This document shows, one piece after another, positions 1 to 9,093 of a DNA stretch of 55,964 nt. Under the pieces are notes generated by a model. The model saw nothing but the letters and a program-made list of their open reading frames with translations. It ran no database searches and was not told where the DNA came from. How positions within the stretch are numbered: position 1 is the first letter of the stretch; every line of letters begins with the position of its first letter. A program made the position numbers and the translations under genes. This stretch comes from Candidatus Burkholderia verschuerenii. Lineage in GTDB: Bacteria > Pseudomonadota > Gammaproteobacteria > Burkholderiales > Burkholderiaceae. Where the stretch lies: positions 1-55,964 of the forward strand of contig NZ_LFJJ01000011.1 of the NCBI RefSeq assembly GCF_001189365.1, written 5' to 3'.

Positions 1-182
1 CGGCGAAGTTCCAAACTCCCAGGAAACCATTCAGATCAATATTGCTTCTGGGAGTTCTGGGAAACACGATCTTCCGGCGGCCCCTTGCCACCCTTGACTT
101 CGACTAATTCTGAAGGGCCGACTACCTCACCTTTGTCTCCATCGTGTCTGCCTTCGGGCCGCTCTTAAATGTGAACATGACC
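1..182 (+). mobile_element. Decayed 3' end of an IS5-family insertion sequence
   Basis: Frame 3 reads FRRPLATLDFD, two stops (105-107 and 111-113), then ADYLTFVSIVSAF and a final stop near 184. This resembles the C-terminal tail of IS5-family (IS427-like) DDE transposases (FRRxATRYDKxxxDYLxFV...), interrupted by nonsense codons. Bases 163-182 form a terminal inverted repeat: its reverse complement GGTCATGTTCACATTTAAGA shares GG and the core TTCACATTT, at the same offset, with the IS end at 55841. TA follows directly. The identification is by eye, and the coding remnant is short and degenerate, so the family call is moderate. Confidence 0.55.
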
Positions 183-209
183 TAGCGCAACGGCGGCGCT
201 TATGCATTC

Positions 210-626
210 ATGAGCGAAAGCTGCGATGCTCATGATTCATTCATCACGGACGACGATATGGACGAGCACGGAATCCGCGCACTGGAAGAGCGTTTGAAGC
301 AGGCAATGATGAAATCGGACGTCGATGCGCTCGACGCGCTGCTCGCCGACGATCTCAGCTTCGTCGACGCCACGGGCAAGGTCTGGAGCAAGGCCGACGA
401 CCTGAACGGCCATCGTTATGGCATGCAGCGCATCGAATGGCTGGATGTCGAGGAGCAGGGGATTCGTCTGTATGAAACGTTTGCGGTGACGGTCACGCGC
501 GTGGCGATCGCCGGCACCTTCGCGGGCGCGCCGTTCGCGGGCAGCTTGCGCTACACGCGAACGTGGGGAGAGGTCGAAGGAACGTGGAAGGTGGTGGCCG
601 CGCAATGCGGCCTGGTGGCATTCTGA
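210..626 (+). CDS. Nuclear transport factor 2-like / DUF4440 family protein
   Basis: Small single-domain protein of 138 aa from 210, or 122 aa from the alternative ATG at 258, which begins MDEHGIRALEERL and fits the usual start of the family better. It has the NTF2-like pattern: an N-terminal helix pair (ALEERLKQAMMKSDVDALDALLADDLSFVD), then beta strands ending in YTRTWGEVEGTWKVVAAQ. The conserved Asp/Trp ending is typical of DUF4440 proteins, which usually bind small molecules; no substrate can be inferred. The start lies only 28 bp from the IS remnant, so its native promoter may have been lost. It is convergent with the M14 hydrolase. Confidence 0.75.
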   Translation: MSESCDAHDSFITDDDMDEHGIRALEERLKQAMMKSDVDALDALLADDLSFVDATGKVWSKADDLNGHRYGMQRIEWLDVEEQGIRLYETFAVTVTRVAIAGTFAGAPFAGSLRYTRTWGEVEGTWKVVAAQCGLVAF

Positions 627-633
627 CGCGGCC

Positions 634-1749
634 TTAAGCCGACAGCAGCGACCCCGTGCGATAGGCCTTCGCGCCCGCGATGCGCGCTACTTCCAGACCG
701 GCCGTCGCGAAGCGCGTGATATGCCGTGCGTACATCACGCCCGAGGTCGTGCAGGTGAGCGTGGTGACGGTATCGCTCAGCGGATCGACGACATCGGCGA
801 TGGCGGTGCCCGCTTCGATATAAGCGCCGACCTGCGCGCGAAACACCAGCACTCCCGAGGCCGGCGCGACGATCGGCTCCGCGCCCGCCAGCGGCGTCGC
901 GGGAAATTCGAGCGGCGGCTGCTCGGGCACGGGCGCGTCGATCACGCCGCGATGAATCAGATAGTTGACGATGGCCTGCGCGTCCTTCTCCGCGAGTTCG
1001 TAGGAGACGTCGTGCTGGCTGCGCAATTCCACCGTGACGGAGATGCCGCCGTTCGGAATCGGAAAGCGCTCGCCGAACTTCTGGCGCAGATCGGACCAGC
1101 AGAAGCTGTGAATCTCGTCGAACGGATTGCCGACCGAATTCAGCGCCAGCAGCGACGCCTTCGCATCGAGATAGCGCGCGAGCGGTTCGACTTCGCTCCA
1201 GATATCCGGATTCGCGTACAGATGCAGCGCGGCATCCAGATCGCAATGCAGATCGAGCACGACGTCGGCGTTGTAGGAGAGCTTTTGCAGCGCGAGGCGC
1301 AGCGATTCGAGTTCGGTCTGCGGCGTCTGCTCGTCGAGCGCTTCTTTCATCGTGGCGCGCACGGCGGCGCGATTGGCGTCGGCGTCGCGGCCCAGACGCG
1401 CCTCGATGCGCGGCGCGATCAGCGCGGCCAGATCGTAGAAATTGCGGTTGAAGTTGTGGCCGCTGTTGGTCTCGAAACGACCCATCAGCGTGCCGTGCAG
1501 ATTCTGGTTCAGGCCGATCGGATTCGGCACCGGCACGATCACCACTTCGCCGCGCAGCTTGCCCGCGGCTTCCAGTTCGGCGAGATGGCGACGCAGCCGC
1601 CACGCGACCAGCATGCCGGGCAGTTCGTTGGCGTGCAGCGAGGACTGGATATAGATCTTCTGGCCGCCGCCGGGGCCATAGTGAAAGCTGCTGACGGTGC
1701 GGGTCGTGCCGAGCGTCGGCGAGATCAGAGGATGAGTGTTGGTTTGCAT
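634..1749 (-). CDS. Succinylglutamate desuccinylase/aspartoacylase-type M14 metallohydrolase
   Basis: A 371-residue zinc hydrolase of the AstE/aspartoacylase branch of the M14 carboxypeptidase fold. Visible zinc-site motifs are H39-A-N-E42 and H168 in DLHCD. An NFNRNF substrate-loop motif lies at 99-104, and a likely catalytic glutamate is E241 in VTVELRSQ. The C-terminal ~80 residues form a lipoyl-like beta domain (ASGVLVFRAQVGAYIEAG) seen in many family members. The ATG at 1749 is preferred over more upstream codons because homology-like sequence begins at MQTNTHPL. It sits upstream of an amino-acid binding protein on the same strand, so an amidated or acylated amino-acid substrate is plausible but not shown. 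Confidence 0.85.
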   Translation of the reverse strand: MQTNTHPLISPTLGTTRTVSSFHYGPGGGQKIYIQSSLHANELPGMLVAWRLRRHLAELEAAGKLRGEVVIVPVPNPIGLNQNLHGTLMGRFETNSGHNFNRNFYDLAALIAPRIEARLGRDADANRAAVRATMKEALDEQTPQTELESLRLALQKLSYNADVVLDLHCDLDAALHLYANPDIWSEVEPLARYLDAKASLLALNSVGNPFDEIHSFCWSDLRQKFGERFPIPNGGISVTVELRSQHDVSYELAEKDAQAIVNYLIHRGVIDAPVPEQPPLEFPATPLAGAEPIVAPASGVLVFRAQVGAYIEAGTAIADVVDPLSDTVTTLTCTTSGVMYARHITRFATAGLEVARIAGAKAYRTGSLLSA

Positions 1750-1946
1750 GTTCGTCGCGCGCATTCGGGTGCGCGGTGTTGCTGGACAGGAGATCGGAAG
1801 GACCGTGCGCCGCGCTGTCTCCTTGCGCCGTCGCCGTCCCAAACGATCGATCTTAGCCGAAAAACGCCACGCGGGACGTGGCCCCGGAAAAGCAAACGGG
1901 CTCCGCACCCTTCGGCACGGAGCCCGTTCGACAGAAGACGAGCGGC

Positions 1947-2741
1947 TTAGCTGCCGTACACGTCGAAGTCGAAGTACTTCTTCTCGAGCTTCTTGTACGT
2001 GCCGTCCTTGATGATTTCGGCGATGGCCTTGTCGATCTTGGTCTTCAGCTCGGTATCGTCCTTGCGCAGACCGATGCCCGCGCCGTTGCCGAGCGTCTTC
2101 GGATCGTCGATATCCTTGCCGGCGAAGTCGTAGCCCGCGCCGCGCGGCGTCTTCAGGAAGCCGATTTCAGCCTGCACCGCGTCTTGCAGCGCTGCGTCCA
2201 GACGGCCGGCCAGCAGGTCGGCGTAGACCTGGTCCTGATTCTGGTACGGCGTGACCGTCACGCCCTTCGGCGCCCAGTAGGTCTTGGCGTAGGTTTCCTG
2301 AATCGTGCCTTGTTCGACGCCGACATTCTTGCCCTTCAGGCTGTCGGCCGTCGGCAGGATGCCGCTGCCCTTCTTGGCGACCAGACGCGTCGGCGTGTTG
2401 AACAGCTTGCTGGAGAAGGCGATCTGTTCGGCGCGTTGCGGGGTCATCGACATCGACGACAGCACGCCGTCGAATTTCTTCGCCTTGAGCGCGGGGATCA
2501 TGCCGTCGAAGTCGTTTTCCACCCACACGCACTTGGCTTTCAGGCGCGCGCAGATTTCATTGCCGAGATCGATATCGAAACCGACCAGCTTGCCGTCGGA
2601 ACCTTTCGATTCGAACGGGGGATAGCTGGCGTCGACACCGAAGCGGATCGTCGAATAGTCCTTCGCTTGCGCGGACGTGACGGCGGTGAGCGACGTGGCG
2701 GCGAGGAGGGACATCGTCAGTGCCGCGAGCAGTTTCTTCAC
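1947..2741 (-). CDS. ABC transporter substrate-binding protein, polar/basic amino acid type
   Basis: Periplasmic solute-binding protein of 264 aa in the HisJ/ArgT/LAO family (SBP_bac_3). Residues 1-26 form a signal peptide with cleavage probably after AQA. The mature part starts with the classic TIRFGVDASYPPFESKGSDGK region, followed by GFDIDLGNEICARL and the NDFDGMIPALKAKKFD segment. The start codon is GTG, supported by a GGAG ribosome site about 10 nt upstream. No permease or ATPase genes lie next to it, so the transporter partners must be elsewhere or lost. A lysine/arginine/ornithine specificity is only inferred from the family. Confidence 0.9.
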   Translation of the reverse strand: MKKLLAALTMSLLAATSLTAVTSAQAKDYSTIRFGVDASYPPFESKGSDGKLVGFDIDLGNEICARLKAKCVWVENDFDGMIPALKAKKFDGVLSSMSMTPQRAEQIAFSSKLFNTPTRLVAKKGSGILPTADSLKGKNVGVEQGTIQETYAKTYWAPKGVTVTPYQNQDQVYADLLAGRLDAALQDAVQAEIGFLKTPRGAGYDFAGKDIDDPKTLGNGAGIGLRKDDTELKTKIDKAIAEIIKDGTYKKLEKKYFDFDVYGS

Positions 2742-2770
2742 TGTTTTAACTCCAGAAGGTGGTCAGTTCA

Positions 2771-2794
2771 GCCCGAAGGGTCTCTTCTTCGGGC
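2771..2794 (-). promoter_or_regulatory. Hairpin in the leader of the amino-acid binding protein gene
   Basis: GCCCGAAG (2771-2778) pairs perfectly with CTTCGGGC (2787-2794) around an 8-nt loop. It lies 30-50 nt upstream of the GTG start, inside the probable untranslated leader. No T-run follows on the transcribed strand, so it is more likely an RNA-stability or processing hairpin than a terminator. Confidence 0.4.
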
Positions 2795-2984
2795 AACCGG
2801 CGCGACGTGACGCGCCGAAGTTGGCATTCCGCGGATCGTGTCCGGCAGAATCGGCAGAAGGTTACCAAGCCAAAAATGTTGGGCACCTAGTAAAAGCCCC
2901 GATAGCCACGGCTTTTTAGAGCAAACCTTCGTTTTCTCGACAAGGGAATATATCCAAATGCGCGTCGATCGCCCGCCGAATTGC

Positions 2985-4489
2985 TCAATGCTTGCGCAAA
3001 GGATGATCCTTCAGCAGCCACGACAGCCCGAACGCGATCAGCGCGAAGCTTGCCGCAACCAGGTAGACCGTGTGCATCGAGCCGGCGAAGGCGTGCAGAT
3101 AGTCGTTGCGCAGCGCGGCCGGCAGATGCGCCACCGTCTGCGGTCCGAGCGAGCGCGGCATCGCGGCGCCGGGCGGCATCAGCGTTTCGAGACGCGCGCG
3201 CAGGCTGTTGGAGAAGATCGCGCCGAAGGCCGCCACGCCCACCGATCCGCCGATCGAACGGAACAGCGTCGCGCTGGACGTGCCCACGCCGATCAGCCGG
3301 AATTCGACGACGTTCTGCACCGCGAGCACCAGCACCTGCATCACCATGCCGAGACCGAGGCCGAGAATCGCCATGTAGGCCTGCATGACGAGCAGCGGCG
3401 TGTCGAGTTCGAGCGTGGATAACAACAGCATCGCGACGGTGACGAGTGCGGTGCCCGCGATCGGAAAGAAGCGATATTTGCCGATCTTGCTGATCACGCG
3501 TCCGCTGACGATCGACGACAGCAGCACGCCCGCCATCATCGGCGTGATTTGCAGGCCGGCTTGCGAAGGCGTCGCGCCCTTCACGACTTGCAGATACAGC
3601 GGCAGAAACGTGACCGCGCCGAACAGCGCGCAGCCGACGATAAAGCCGATCAGCCCCGCCAGCACGAAAGTGCGCTCGCGAAACAGCGACAGCGGCATGA
3701 TCGGCTCGGCGGCGAGGCGCCTTCGTAGACGAAGCCGCCTAGGCAGATCAGCCCGAGCGCGAGCGTGCACCACAGCTGCGTCGAACTCCACGGCAGCGTC
3801 GAGCCGCCTTCGCTTGTGAACAGGATGATGCAGGTCAGCGCCGCCGCCAGAAAGCCCGCGCCCATGTAGTCGACGCGATGATTCACATGCGCCGTATGCG
3901 GCTTGAAGACGAACTGGATGATCGCGAGCGCGACGACGCCGAGCGGCACGTTGATATAAAAAATCCACCGCCACGACAGATGCTCGACCATGAAGCCGCC
4001 GAGCAGCGGCCCGACGACCGTCGCCACCCCGAACACGCCGCCGAACAGGCCCTGAAAGCGACCGCGATCGGCGGGCGGGATGACATCGGCGATGGCGGCC
4101 ATTGTGATGACCATCAGACCGCCGCCGCCGAGCCCTTGCAGCGCGCGCAGGGCGATGAGTTGCGTCATGTTCTGCGCGACGCCGCAGAGGATCGAGCCGG
4201 CGAGAAAGATCAGGATCGACGCTTGCAGCACGAGCTTGCGCCCGAACTGATCGCCGAACTTGCCGTACAGCGGCACGACGATGGTCGAACTGAGCAGATA
4301 CGACGTGACGACCCACGACAGATTCTCGAGCCCGCCGAGATCGCCGACGATGGTCGGCAACGCGGTGGACACGATGGTCTGGTCGAGCGCGCCCAACAGC
4401 ATGACGAGCATGAGGGCGGCGAACAGCAGCCAGAGCGGCTGTTTGGCCGATTCCGCGCCGGGGACGGCGGATTGGTGCAGAGTAGTCAT
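2985..4489 (-). pseudogene. DHA2-family MFS multidrug exporter, frameshifted
   Basis: A 14-helix drug:proton antiporter (EmrB/QacA-like) broken by one frameshift near 3712-3718. The N-terminal frame runs from ATG 4489 with motif D1 (LDQTIVSTALPTI, about residues 35-47) and motif A (GKFGDQFGRK, 76-85), up to GGFVYE. The sequence then reads GASPPS instead of the expected ARLAAEPIMPLSLF, which continues in the next frame to the stop at 2985. A single missing base in a GC-rich run explains it. The TetR gene at 4643 is divergent and probably its regulator. Either a real loss of function or a sequencing indel. Confidence 0.85.
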
Positions 4490-4585
4490 GGTGACAGCAG
4501 ACAATAACAAGGGAGACGTCGTGGATCGAACCGGAGCTGAGCGTCGAATCGGGCATCGATCGGGATCGACGATCTGTCCCGATTG

Positions 4586-4611
4586 ATATTAATTAATATA
4601 AAAATTAATAT
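4586..4611. promoter_or_regulatory. Palindromic AT-rich operator between the MFS and TetR genes
   Basis: A perfect 14-bp palindrome ATATTAATTAATAT (4586-4599) is followed, after four A, by a second copy of its half ATTAATAT (4604-4611). It is a sharp AT island in GC-rich DNA, between divergent exporter and TetR genes, which is the normal position of a TetR operator. Binding is inferred from position and symmetry. Confidence 0.6.
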
Positions 4612-4642
4612 AGTCGACGATAGAACGCAAGTCAATGAAGAC

Positions 4643-5314
4643 ATGAGAGACGATGCAATCGATACGGAGCCGGCTTCGCCCAAAAAGCCCGGCCGACGGC
4701 CCGGACGCCCGAGCGGCGGTCACGGCGCGGATGCCCGCGAGCATCTGCTGAACATCGCGCTGGAGCTGTTTGCGCGGCAGGGAATTGGCGAGACGACGCT
4801 CGGCGCGATCGCGCGCGAGGCGGGCGTGACGCCGGCGATGGTCCACTACTACTTCAAGACGCGCGAACAGTTGCTGGACATGCTGATCGATGAACGTTTC
4901 GCGCCTTTGCGGACCGAGCTCGCACGCATTTTCAGCGATCCCGACGCCGAACCCGCGGACACACTGCGCGCTTTCGTCGAAGCGCTGGCCGCGACGGTGG
5001 ACCGGCATCCGTGGTTCGCGGCCTTGTGGGTGCGCGAGGTGATCAGCGAGGGCGGGCTGCTGCGTCAGCGCATGGCGGCACGCTTCGGCGAAGGGAACAA
5101 GGATCGCGCGGTCGAGCGGATCGCGGCATGGCAGCGCGACGGCAAGCTGAATCCGGAGCTCGATCCGTCGCTCGTGTTCATGTCGCTATTCGGGCTGACG
5201 GTGCTGCCGCTGGCGACCGCGCGCTGGCGCGATCAGGGCGAACGCACGCTGACGACGGAGGGTATCGCGCGGTATGCGGTGGCGTTGCTGATGCATGGGA
5301 TTCGGCCGTTTTGA
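4643..5314 (+). CDS. TetR/AcrR family transcriptional regulator
   Basis: A 223-residue repressor. After a Pro/Arg-rich tail (KKPGRRPGRPSGG), the N-terminal helix-turn-helix is clear: LFARQGIGETTLGAIAREAG followed by TPAMVHYYFKTREQLL. The C-terminal ligand-binding part resembles the TetR_C type found next to efflux pumps (HPWFAALWVREVISEGG). The open frame extends to 4583, but the upstream part overlaps the AT-rich operator, so ATG 4643 is chosen. It is divergent from the frameshifted DHA2 exporter and most likely represses it and itself through the 4586-4611 palindrome. If the exporter is truly dead, this regulator has lost its main target. Confidence 0.88.
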   Translation: MRDDAIDTEPASPKKPGRRPGRPSGGHGADAREHLLNIALELFARQGIGETTLGAIAREAGVTPAMVHYYFKTREQLLDMLIDERFAPLRTELARIFSDPDAEPADTLRAFVEALAATVDRHPWFAALWVREVISEGGLLRQRMAARFGEGNKDRAVERIAAWQRDGKLNPELDPSLVFMSLFGLTVLPLATARWRDQGERTLTTEGIARYAVALLMHGIRPF

Positions 5315-5336
5315 CAAGGTCCGCGCCGTCCGCGCC

Positions 5337-5624
5337 TCACGCCGCCTTGAGCTCGATATGCGGATGCAACCCGGCGCGCACGGCGAGCGAGAGCAGCATG
5401 TCGAGGCTGAATCGATCCCACTTGCCGCGCATCAGGTCCGACACGCGCGGCTGGCTGATGCCGAGCGATTCGGCCGCTTGCGCCTGCGTCCAGCCACGCG
5501 ACTCGATCGCCTGACGAAGCGAGGCCATGAGATCGGCGCGCAACTGAAGCAGCGTCGCTTCCTCGTTGGAGAATCCGAGATCGCTGAAGACGTTCCCGGT
5601 CGATTCGGTGATGGGTTCGTTCAT
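5337..5624 (-). CDS. XRE-family HTH protein, HigA-like antitoxin without a visible toxin
   Basis: A 95-residue protein with one XRE helix-turn-helix (WTQAQAAESLGISQPRVSDLMRGK, about 45-68) and a short C-terminal dimer segment. It matches the HTH_37 type of antitoxin normally encoded just after a RelE/HigB-type toxin. No toxin reading frame is visible upstream (5625-5788) or downstream, so the toxin seems lost or the protein is a free-standing regulator. An imperfect palindrome at 5679-5700 in its upstream region is a likely autoregulatory operator. Convergent with the TetR gene, 22 bp apart. Confidence 0.82.
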   Translation of the reverse strand: MNEPITESTGNVFSDLGFSNEEATLLQLRADLMASLRQAIESRGWTQAQAAESLGISQPRVSDLMRGKWDRFSLDMLLSLAVRAGLHPHIELKAA

Positions 5625-5678
5625 GGTTCAGGCTCCGATTTGGCGATAACGGCGGGCGATGTGTTCTCAAGGAGAAAC

Positions 5679-5700
5679 AATATACAACTGTTGATATATC
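5679..5700. promoter_or_regulatory. Imperfect palindrome, candidate XRE operator
   Basis: TATACAAC-TGTTGATATA forms a dyad of TATA(T)CAAC-type half-sites about 55 bp upstream of the XRE start. On the minus strand it also contains TATATT, which could serve as a -10 element. Overlap of operator and promoter is typical of antitoxin autorepression. Confidence 0.4.
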
Positions 5701-5788
5701 GTAAGGCGCGCGCATTCGCACCCGCTCTCAATTACCCCGCCGTTTAAAATGCGCCCCTCGAACCCGCACATCCCGAGGAGACACTCCG

Positions 5789-7205
5789 ATGGCAGCATCC
5801 CAAGCGGCGCAGGCCCCGAAGACGGCCGCGCCCGTCAGCGCCGCGTCCATTTCCGCGCGGCTCGACCGCCTGCCCGCCACGCGCACGATCTGGACGCTCA
5901 TCGCGCTGTTGAGCCTCGGCTTCTTCTTCGAACTCTACGATCTGTTGTATTCGGGTTACGTCGCGCCCGGTCTCGTCAAAAGCGGCATTCTCACGCCGAC
6001 CACCAATGGCTTCTTCGGACTGACGGGTGTCGCGAGCTTTATCGCGTCGCTGTTCGCGGGGCTGTTTATCGGCACGATCGCGTGCGGCTTTCTCGCCGAC
6101 CGCTTCGGCCGGCGCGCGATCTTCACGTATTCGCTGCTGTGGTACACGGCGGCGAATCTCGTGATGGCGTTTCAGGACACGGCCGGCTGGCTCAACTTCT
6201 GGCGCTTCGTCGCGGGCGTGGGTATCGGCGTGGAGCTGGTGACGATCGGTACGTACATCTCCGAACTCGCGCCCAAGCATATTCGCGGACGGGCCTTCGC
6301 GTGCGAGCAGGCGATCGGTTTCATGGCCGTGCCGGTGGTCGCGCTGCTCGCGTTTCTGCTGGTGCCGCGCGCGCCGTTCGGTTTCGACGGCTGGCGCTGG
6401 GTCGTCGTGATCGGCGCGCACGGGGCGCTGTTCGTCTGGTGGATTCGTCGGACGCTGCCGGAAAGTCCGCGCTGGCTGGCGCAAAAAGGCCAGCTCGACG
6501 TCGCCGATCGCGTGATGCGCGAGCCTCGAAGCGAAAGTCGAGCGCGAATACGGCAAGCCGATGCCGGTTCAGGATCGCGCCGATGGCGTCGCCGCGCGCA
6601 GTTCCTTCGCCGACATGTGGAAGCCGCCCTACGGCAAGCGCGCCACGATGATGATCATCTTCAACGTGTTTCAGACCGTCGGTTTCTACGGCTTCGCGAA
6701 CTGGGTGCCGACGCTGCTCGTCAAGCAGGGCATCACGGTGACGTCGAGCCTGATGTATTCGAGCATCATCGCGATCGCCGCGCCGATCGGGCCGTTGATC
6801 GGGCTGGCAATCGCCGACCGGATCGAGCGCAAGACGGTGATCGTGCTGATGGCGGCGGCGAACATCGTCTGCGGATTGCTGTTCAGCCAGTCGGGCAATC
6901 CGGCGTTTCTGATCGCGATGGGCGTCGGACTCACGCTGTCGGCGAACATCATGTCGTATAGCTTCCACGCGTATCAGGCGGAATTGTTTCTGACCGGCAT
7001 CCGAGCGCGCGCGGTCGGCTTCGTGTACTCGTGGAGCCGTTTCTCGGCGATTTTCACGTCGTTCATCATCGCGGGCGTGCTGAAGGAATTCGGCACGACG
7101 GGCGTGTTCGTGTTCATCGCGGGCGCGATGCTGATCGTGATGGCGGCCATCGGATTGATGGGACCGAAAACGCGCGATATCGCGCTGGAAGAGATTTCGC
7201 GCTGA
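5789..7205 (+). pseudogene. MFS transporter (metabolite:H+ symporter type), frameshifted
   Basis: A 12-helix major facilitator resembling the sugar-porter/aromatic-acid or niacin carriers. The first half is clean: FFFELYDLLYSGYVAPGL in helix 1, FLADRFGRRAIF as motif A, FVAGVGIGVELVTIGTYISE, and PESPRWLAQKGQ before the central loop. At 6521-6530 the reading GAGCCTCGAA replaces an expected GAGCTCGAA, so one extra C shifts the frame. The second half (FADMWKPPYGKRATMMIIFNVFQTVGFYGFANW to MGPKTRDIALEEISR) continues in another frame to 7205. Without that base the protein is about 470 aa and complete. Substrate unknown. Confidence 0.85.
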
Positions 7206-7309
7206 CGCGGGCGGTGCAACCGATCACAAACGGGTGTCACATACTGCGTGTTTGCGGTTCGTATGCCAGAATCCGCAGAACGTACCTCGGACGCGGCCAC
7301 TATTCGAAT

Positions 7310-8209
7310 ATGTCGGACACGCTCACACCCGTAGAAGCAGATCATGCGATGCGCAACTGGACGTACCGCTCGGAGGGCACGATTCCGGTCGGCTCCGCGC
7401 TCCACAAGCGCATGTTCTGCGAGATGCTGCTGACGACGCATAACCCGTACAAACCGGCCGTCATCGACTGGCCAAAACTCGATCCCGCCGCGCTCAAGCG
7501 CGTGACGTCCCTGCCCATTTGGGATATCGCGGTGCAGACGGAAGGGCGCGCATCGATCCGCGTGCTGACCTTCGCGGAAACCGTCGACGATCCGCAAATG
7601 CGCGACGCGCTGCGCATGAACGGCGGCGAGGAAGCGCGTCACAAGGTCGTGCTCTCGAAGCTCGTCGAGGCGTACGGCATTCAGCTCGCGCCCGAGCCGC
7701 CTTATCCCGCGCCGAAGGATCCGTTGCGCGCGTGGATGCTGACGGGCTATAGCGAGTGCATCGACAGTTTCTTTGCGTTCGGTCTGTTCGAAGCGGCGCG
7801 GCAATCGGGCTACTTTCCGGAAGAGCTGGTCGAAACCTTCGAGCCGGTCATTCAGGAAGAAGCGCGGCACATTCTGTTTTTCGCCAATTGGGTCGCGTGG
7901 TATCGGCGCAGCTTGCCGTGGTATAGCAAGCCGTGGTTCATGATGAAGACCGCGAGCGTCTGGTGCTCGCTGATTCGCGATCGCATCTCGCTGGCGCGCG
8001 GCTTCGACAACAACGGCGCGGCGAAAGACGCAAATTTTCCTGCAAACGTAGGCGATTCCGTCGCGGGCGATGTATCGGTGCGCTCGCTCATCGAACTCTG
8101 TCTGAGCGAAAACGACCGCCGCATGGGCGGTTACGATGCGCGGCTTTTGCGTCCCATCACGGTGCCGAGGCTCGCGCGTTTCGCGCTGCGATTCAAATCG
8201 ATCAAGTAA
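7310..8209 (+). CDS. Ferritin-like diiron domain protein
   Basis: A 299-residue protein with no name I recognise, but with what looks like a complete diiron ligand set on four helices: E78 (QTEGRAS), E107/E108-A-R-H111, E149 (YSECIDS) and E183/E184-A-R-H187. Two EExRH motifs about 76 residues apart are the hallmark of ferritin-like carboxylate diiron proteins (rubrerythrin, AurF-like or related oxygenases). This suggests oxygen activation or redox protection, probably in the cytoplasm. No redox partner adjoins it. Start ATG 7310 is chosen because upstream frame residues are low complexity. It ends 1 bp before the convergent TetR gene. Confidence 0.75.
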   Translation: MSDTLTPVEADHAMRNWTYRSEGTIPVGSALHKRMFCEMLLTTHNPYKPAVIDWPKLDPAALKRVTSLPIWDIAVQTEGRASIRVLTFAETVDDPQMRDALRMNGGEEARHKVVLSKLVEAYGIQLAPEPPYPAPKDPLRAWMLTGYSECIDSFFAFGLFEAARQSGYFPEELVETFEPVIQEEARHILFFANWVAWYRRSLPWYSKPWFMMKTASVWCSLIRDRISLARGFDNNGAAKDANFPANVGDSVAGDVSVRSLIELCLSENDRRMGGYDARLLRPITVPRLARFALRFKSIK

Positions 8210-8210
8210 A

Positions 8211-8930
8211 TCATTCGGCCGATTTCTCTTCGAATCGGCGCGACGCTTCTTCGACTTCCTGACGGAATTGCGTGAGTGCCGCTAACTTCGCGTCGGGCGG
8301 CTGCAGCGCCGACCACAATACATCCACGAGCTCGTTCGCCGTCGTCTCGATCTGAGTCTGACTCAGGCGGCGCTTGGCGAGCGTTGCGTCCCACAGCACA
8401 TGTTCCATCGGCCCGAAAACCAGCGAACGCAATAGACGCAGCGGCACGTCGGTCCGCACATGGCCGAGCGACTGGCCGCGCGCGAGCACGTCCATCAGCG
8501 GCGCGGTGTAGCGGCGTTGCAGATCGGTCAGCGTGTCGGAGAGATCGTGCTGCTTCGAGCGTCCTTCGGATAACACGAGCGCGCAGAGTCCCGTGCCGTT
8601 CACCAGCATCAGCCGCAGATGCGTGCGCACGATGAACGCGAATTGCTGGCGCACCGAGCCGTCGCGCGGCAAGCCGGATTCGAAGGCATCGATGATTTCG
8701 TCGTACCAATCCGCGATCACGCGCGCGCACAGTTCGCGCTTGCCCGCGAAATAGCTGAAAACCGTCGCCTCCGAAATGCCCGCGCGCTGCGCGATCTCCG
8801 CGCTCGTCGCGGCGTCGTAGCCTTTTTCGGCGAAGACATCGCGCCCGGCGCGCAGAATGTCCTTCACGCGCTGCTGGGATTTGACGCCCGCCGGCGTGCG
8901 GCGGCTGGTGGCAGTGGTGTGCGTGGACAT
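8211..8930 (-). CDS. TetR-family regulator, probable regulator of the liu operon (LiuQ-like)
   Basis: A 239-residue TetR protein with the HTH at about 32-62 (VFAEKGYDAATSAEIAQRAGISEATVFSYFAGKREL). It lies divergent from liuA, with 163 bp between the starts. Work on branched-chain amino acid regulons has described a TetR regulator, LiuQ, next to liu genes in betaproteobacteria beside the more common MerR-type LiuR; that position fits here. A perfect palindrome TGAGC-GTA-GCTCA in the shared intergenic region is the best operator candidate. Identity as LiuQ is inference from context, so no symbol is given. Confidence 0.85.
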   Translation of the reverse strand: MSTHTTATSRRTPAGVKSQQRVKDILRAGRDVFAEKGYDAATSAEIAQRAGISEATVFSYFAGKRELCARVIADWYDEIIDAFESGLPRDGSVRQQFAFIVRTHLRLMLVNGTGLCALVLSEGRSKQHDLSDTLTDLQRRYTAPLMDVLARGQSLGHVRTDVPLRLLRSLVFGPMEHVLWDATLAKRRLSQTQIETTANELVDVLWSALQPPDAKLAALTQFRQEVEEASRRFEEKSAE

Positions 8931-8957
8931 GGCGCTGAAACCTTCGTGAGATAAATG

Positions 8958-9007
8958 TGAGCGTAGCTCAAAAACCTATTGACTGCCAGCCGATTTGAGC
9001 GTGAAAT
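8958..9007 (+). promoter_or_regulatory. liuA promoter with palindromic operator
   Basis: A perfect dyad TGAGCGTAGCTCA occupies 8958-8970. It is followed by a sigma-70-like promoter: TTGACT (8979-8984), 17-bp spacer, TGAAAT (9002-9007). A second, weaker GAGC-N8-GCTC dyad overlaps the -10 region. A TetR protein bound here could block liuA and its own divergent promoter. Confidence 0.5.
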
Positions 9008-9093
9008 TGCTCCATTCGACGGTCGACGGCCCGCTGTGAGCATCACTCAGATGTCGGGTCGCGCCGTAACACCGCATCTGGAGGAGACGATCC

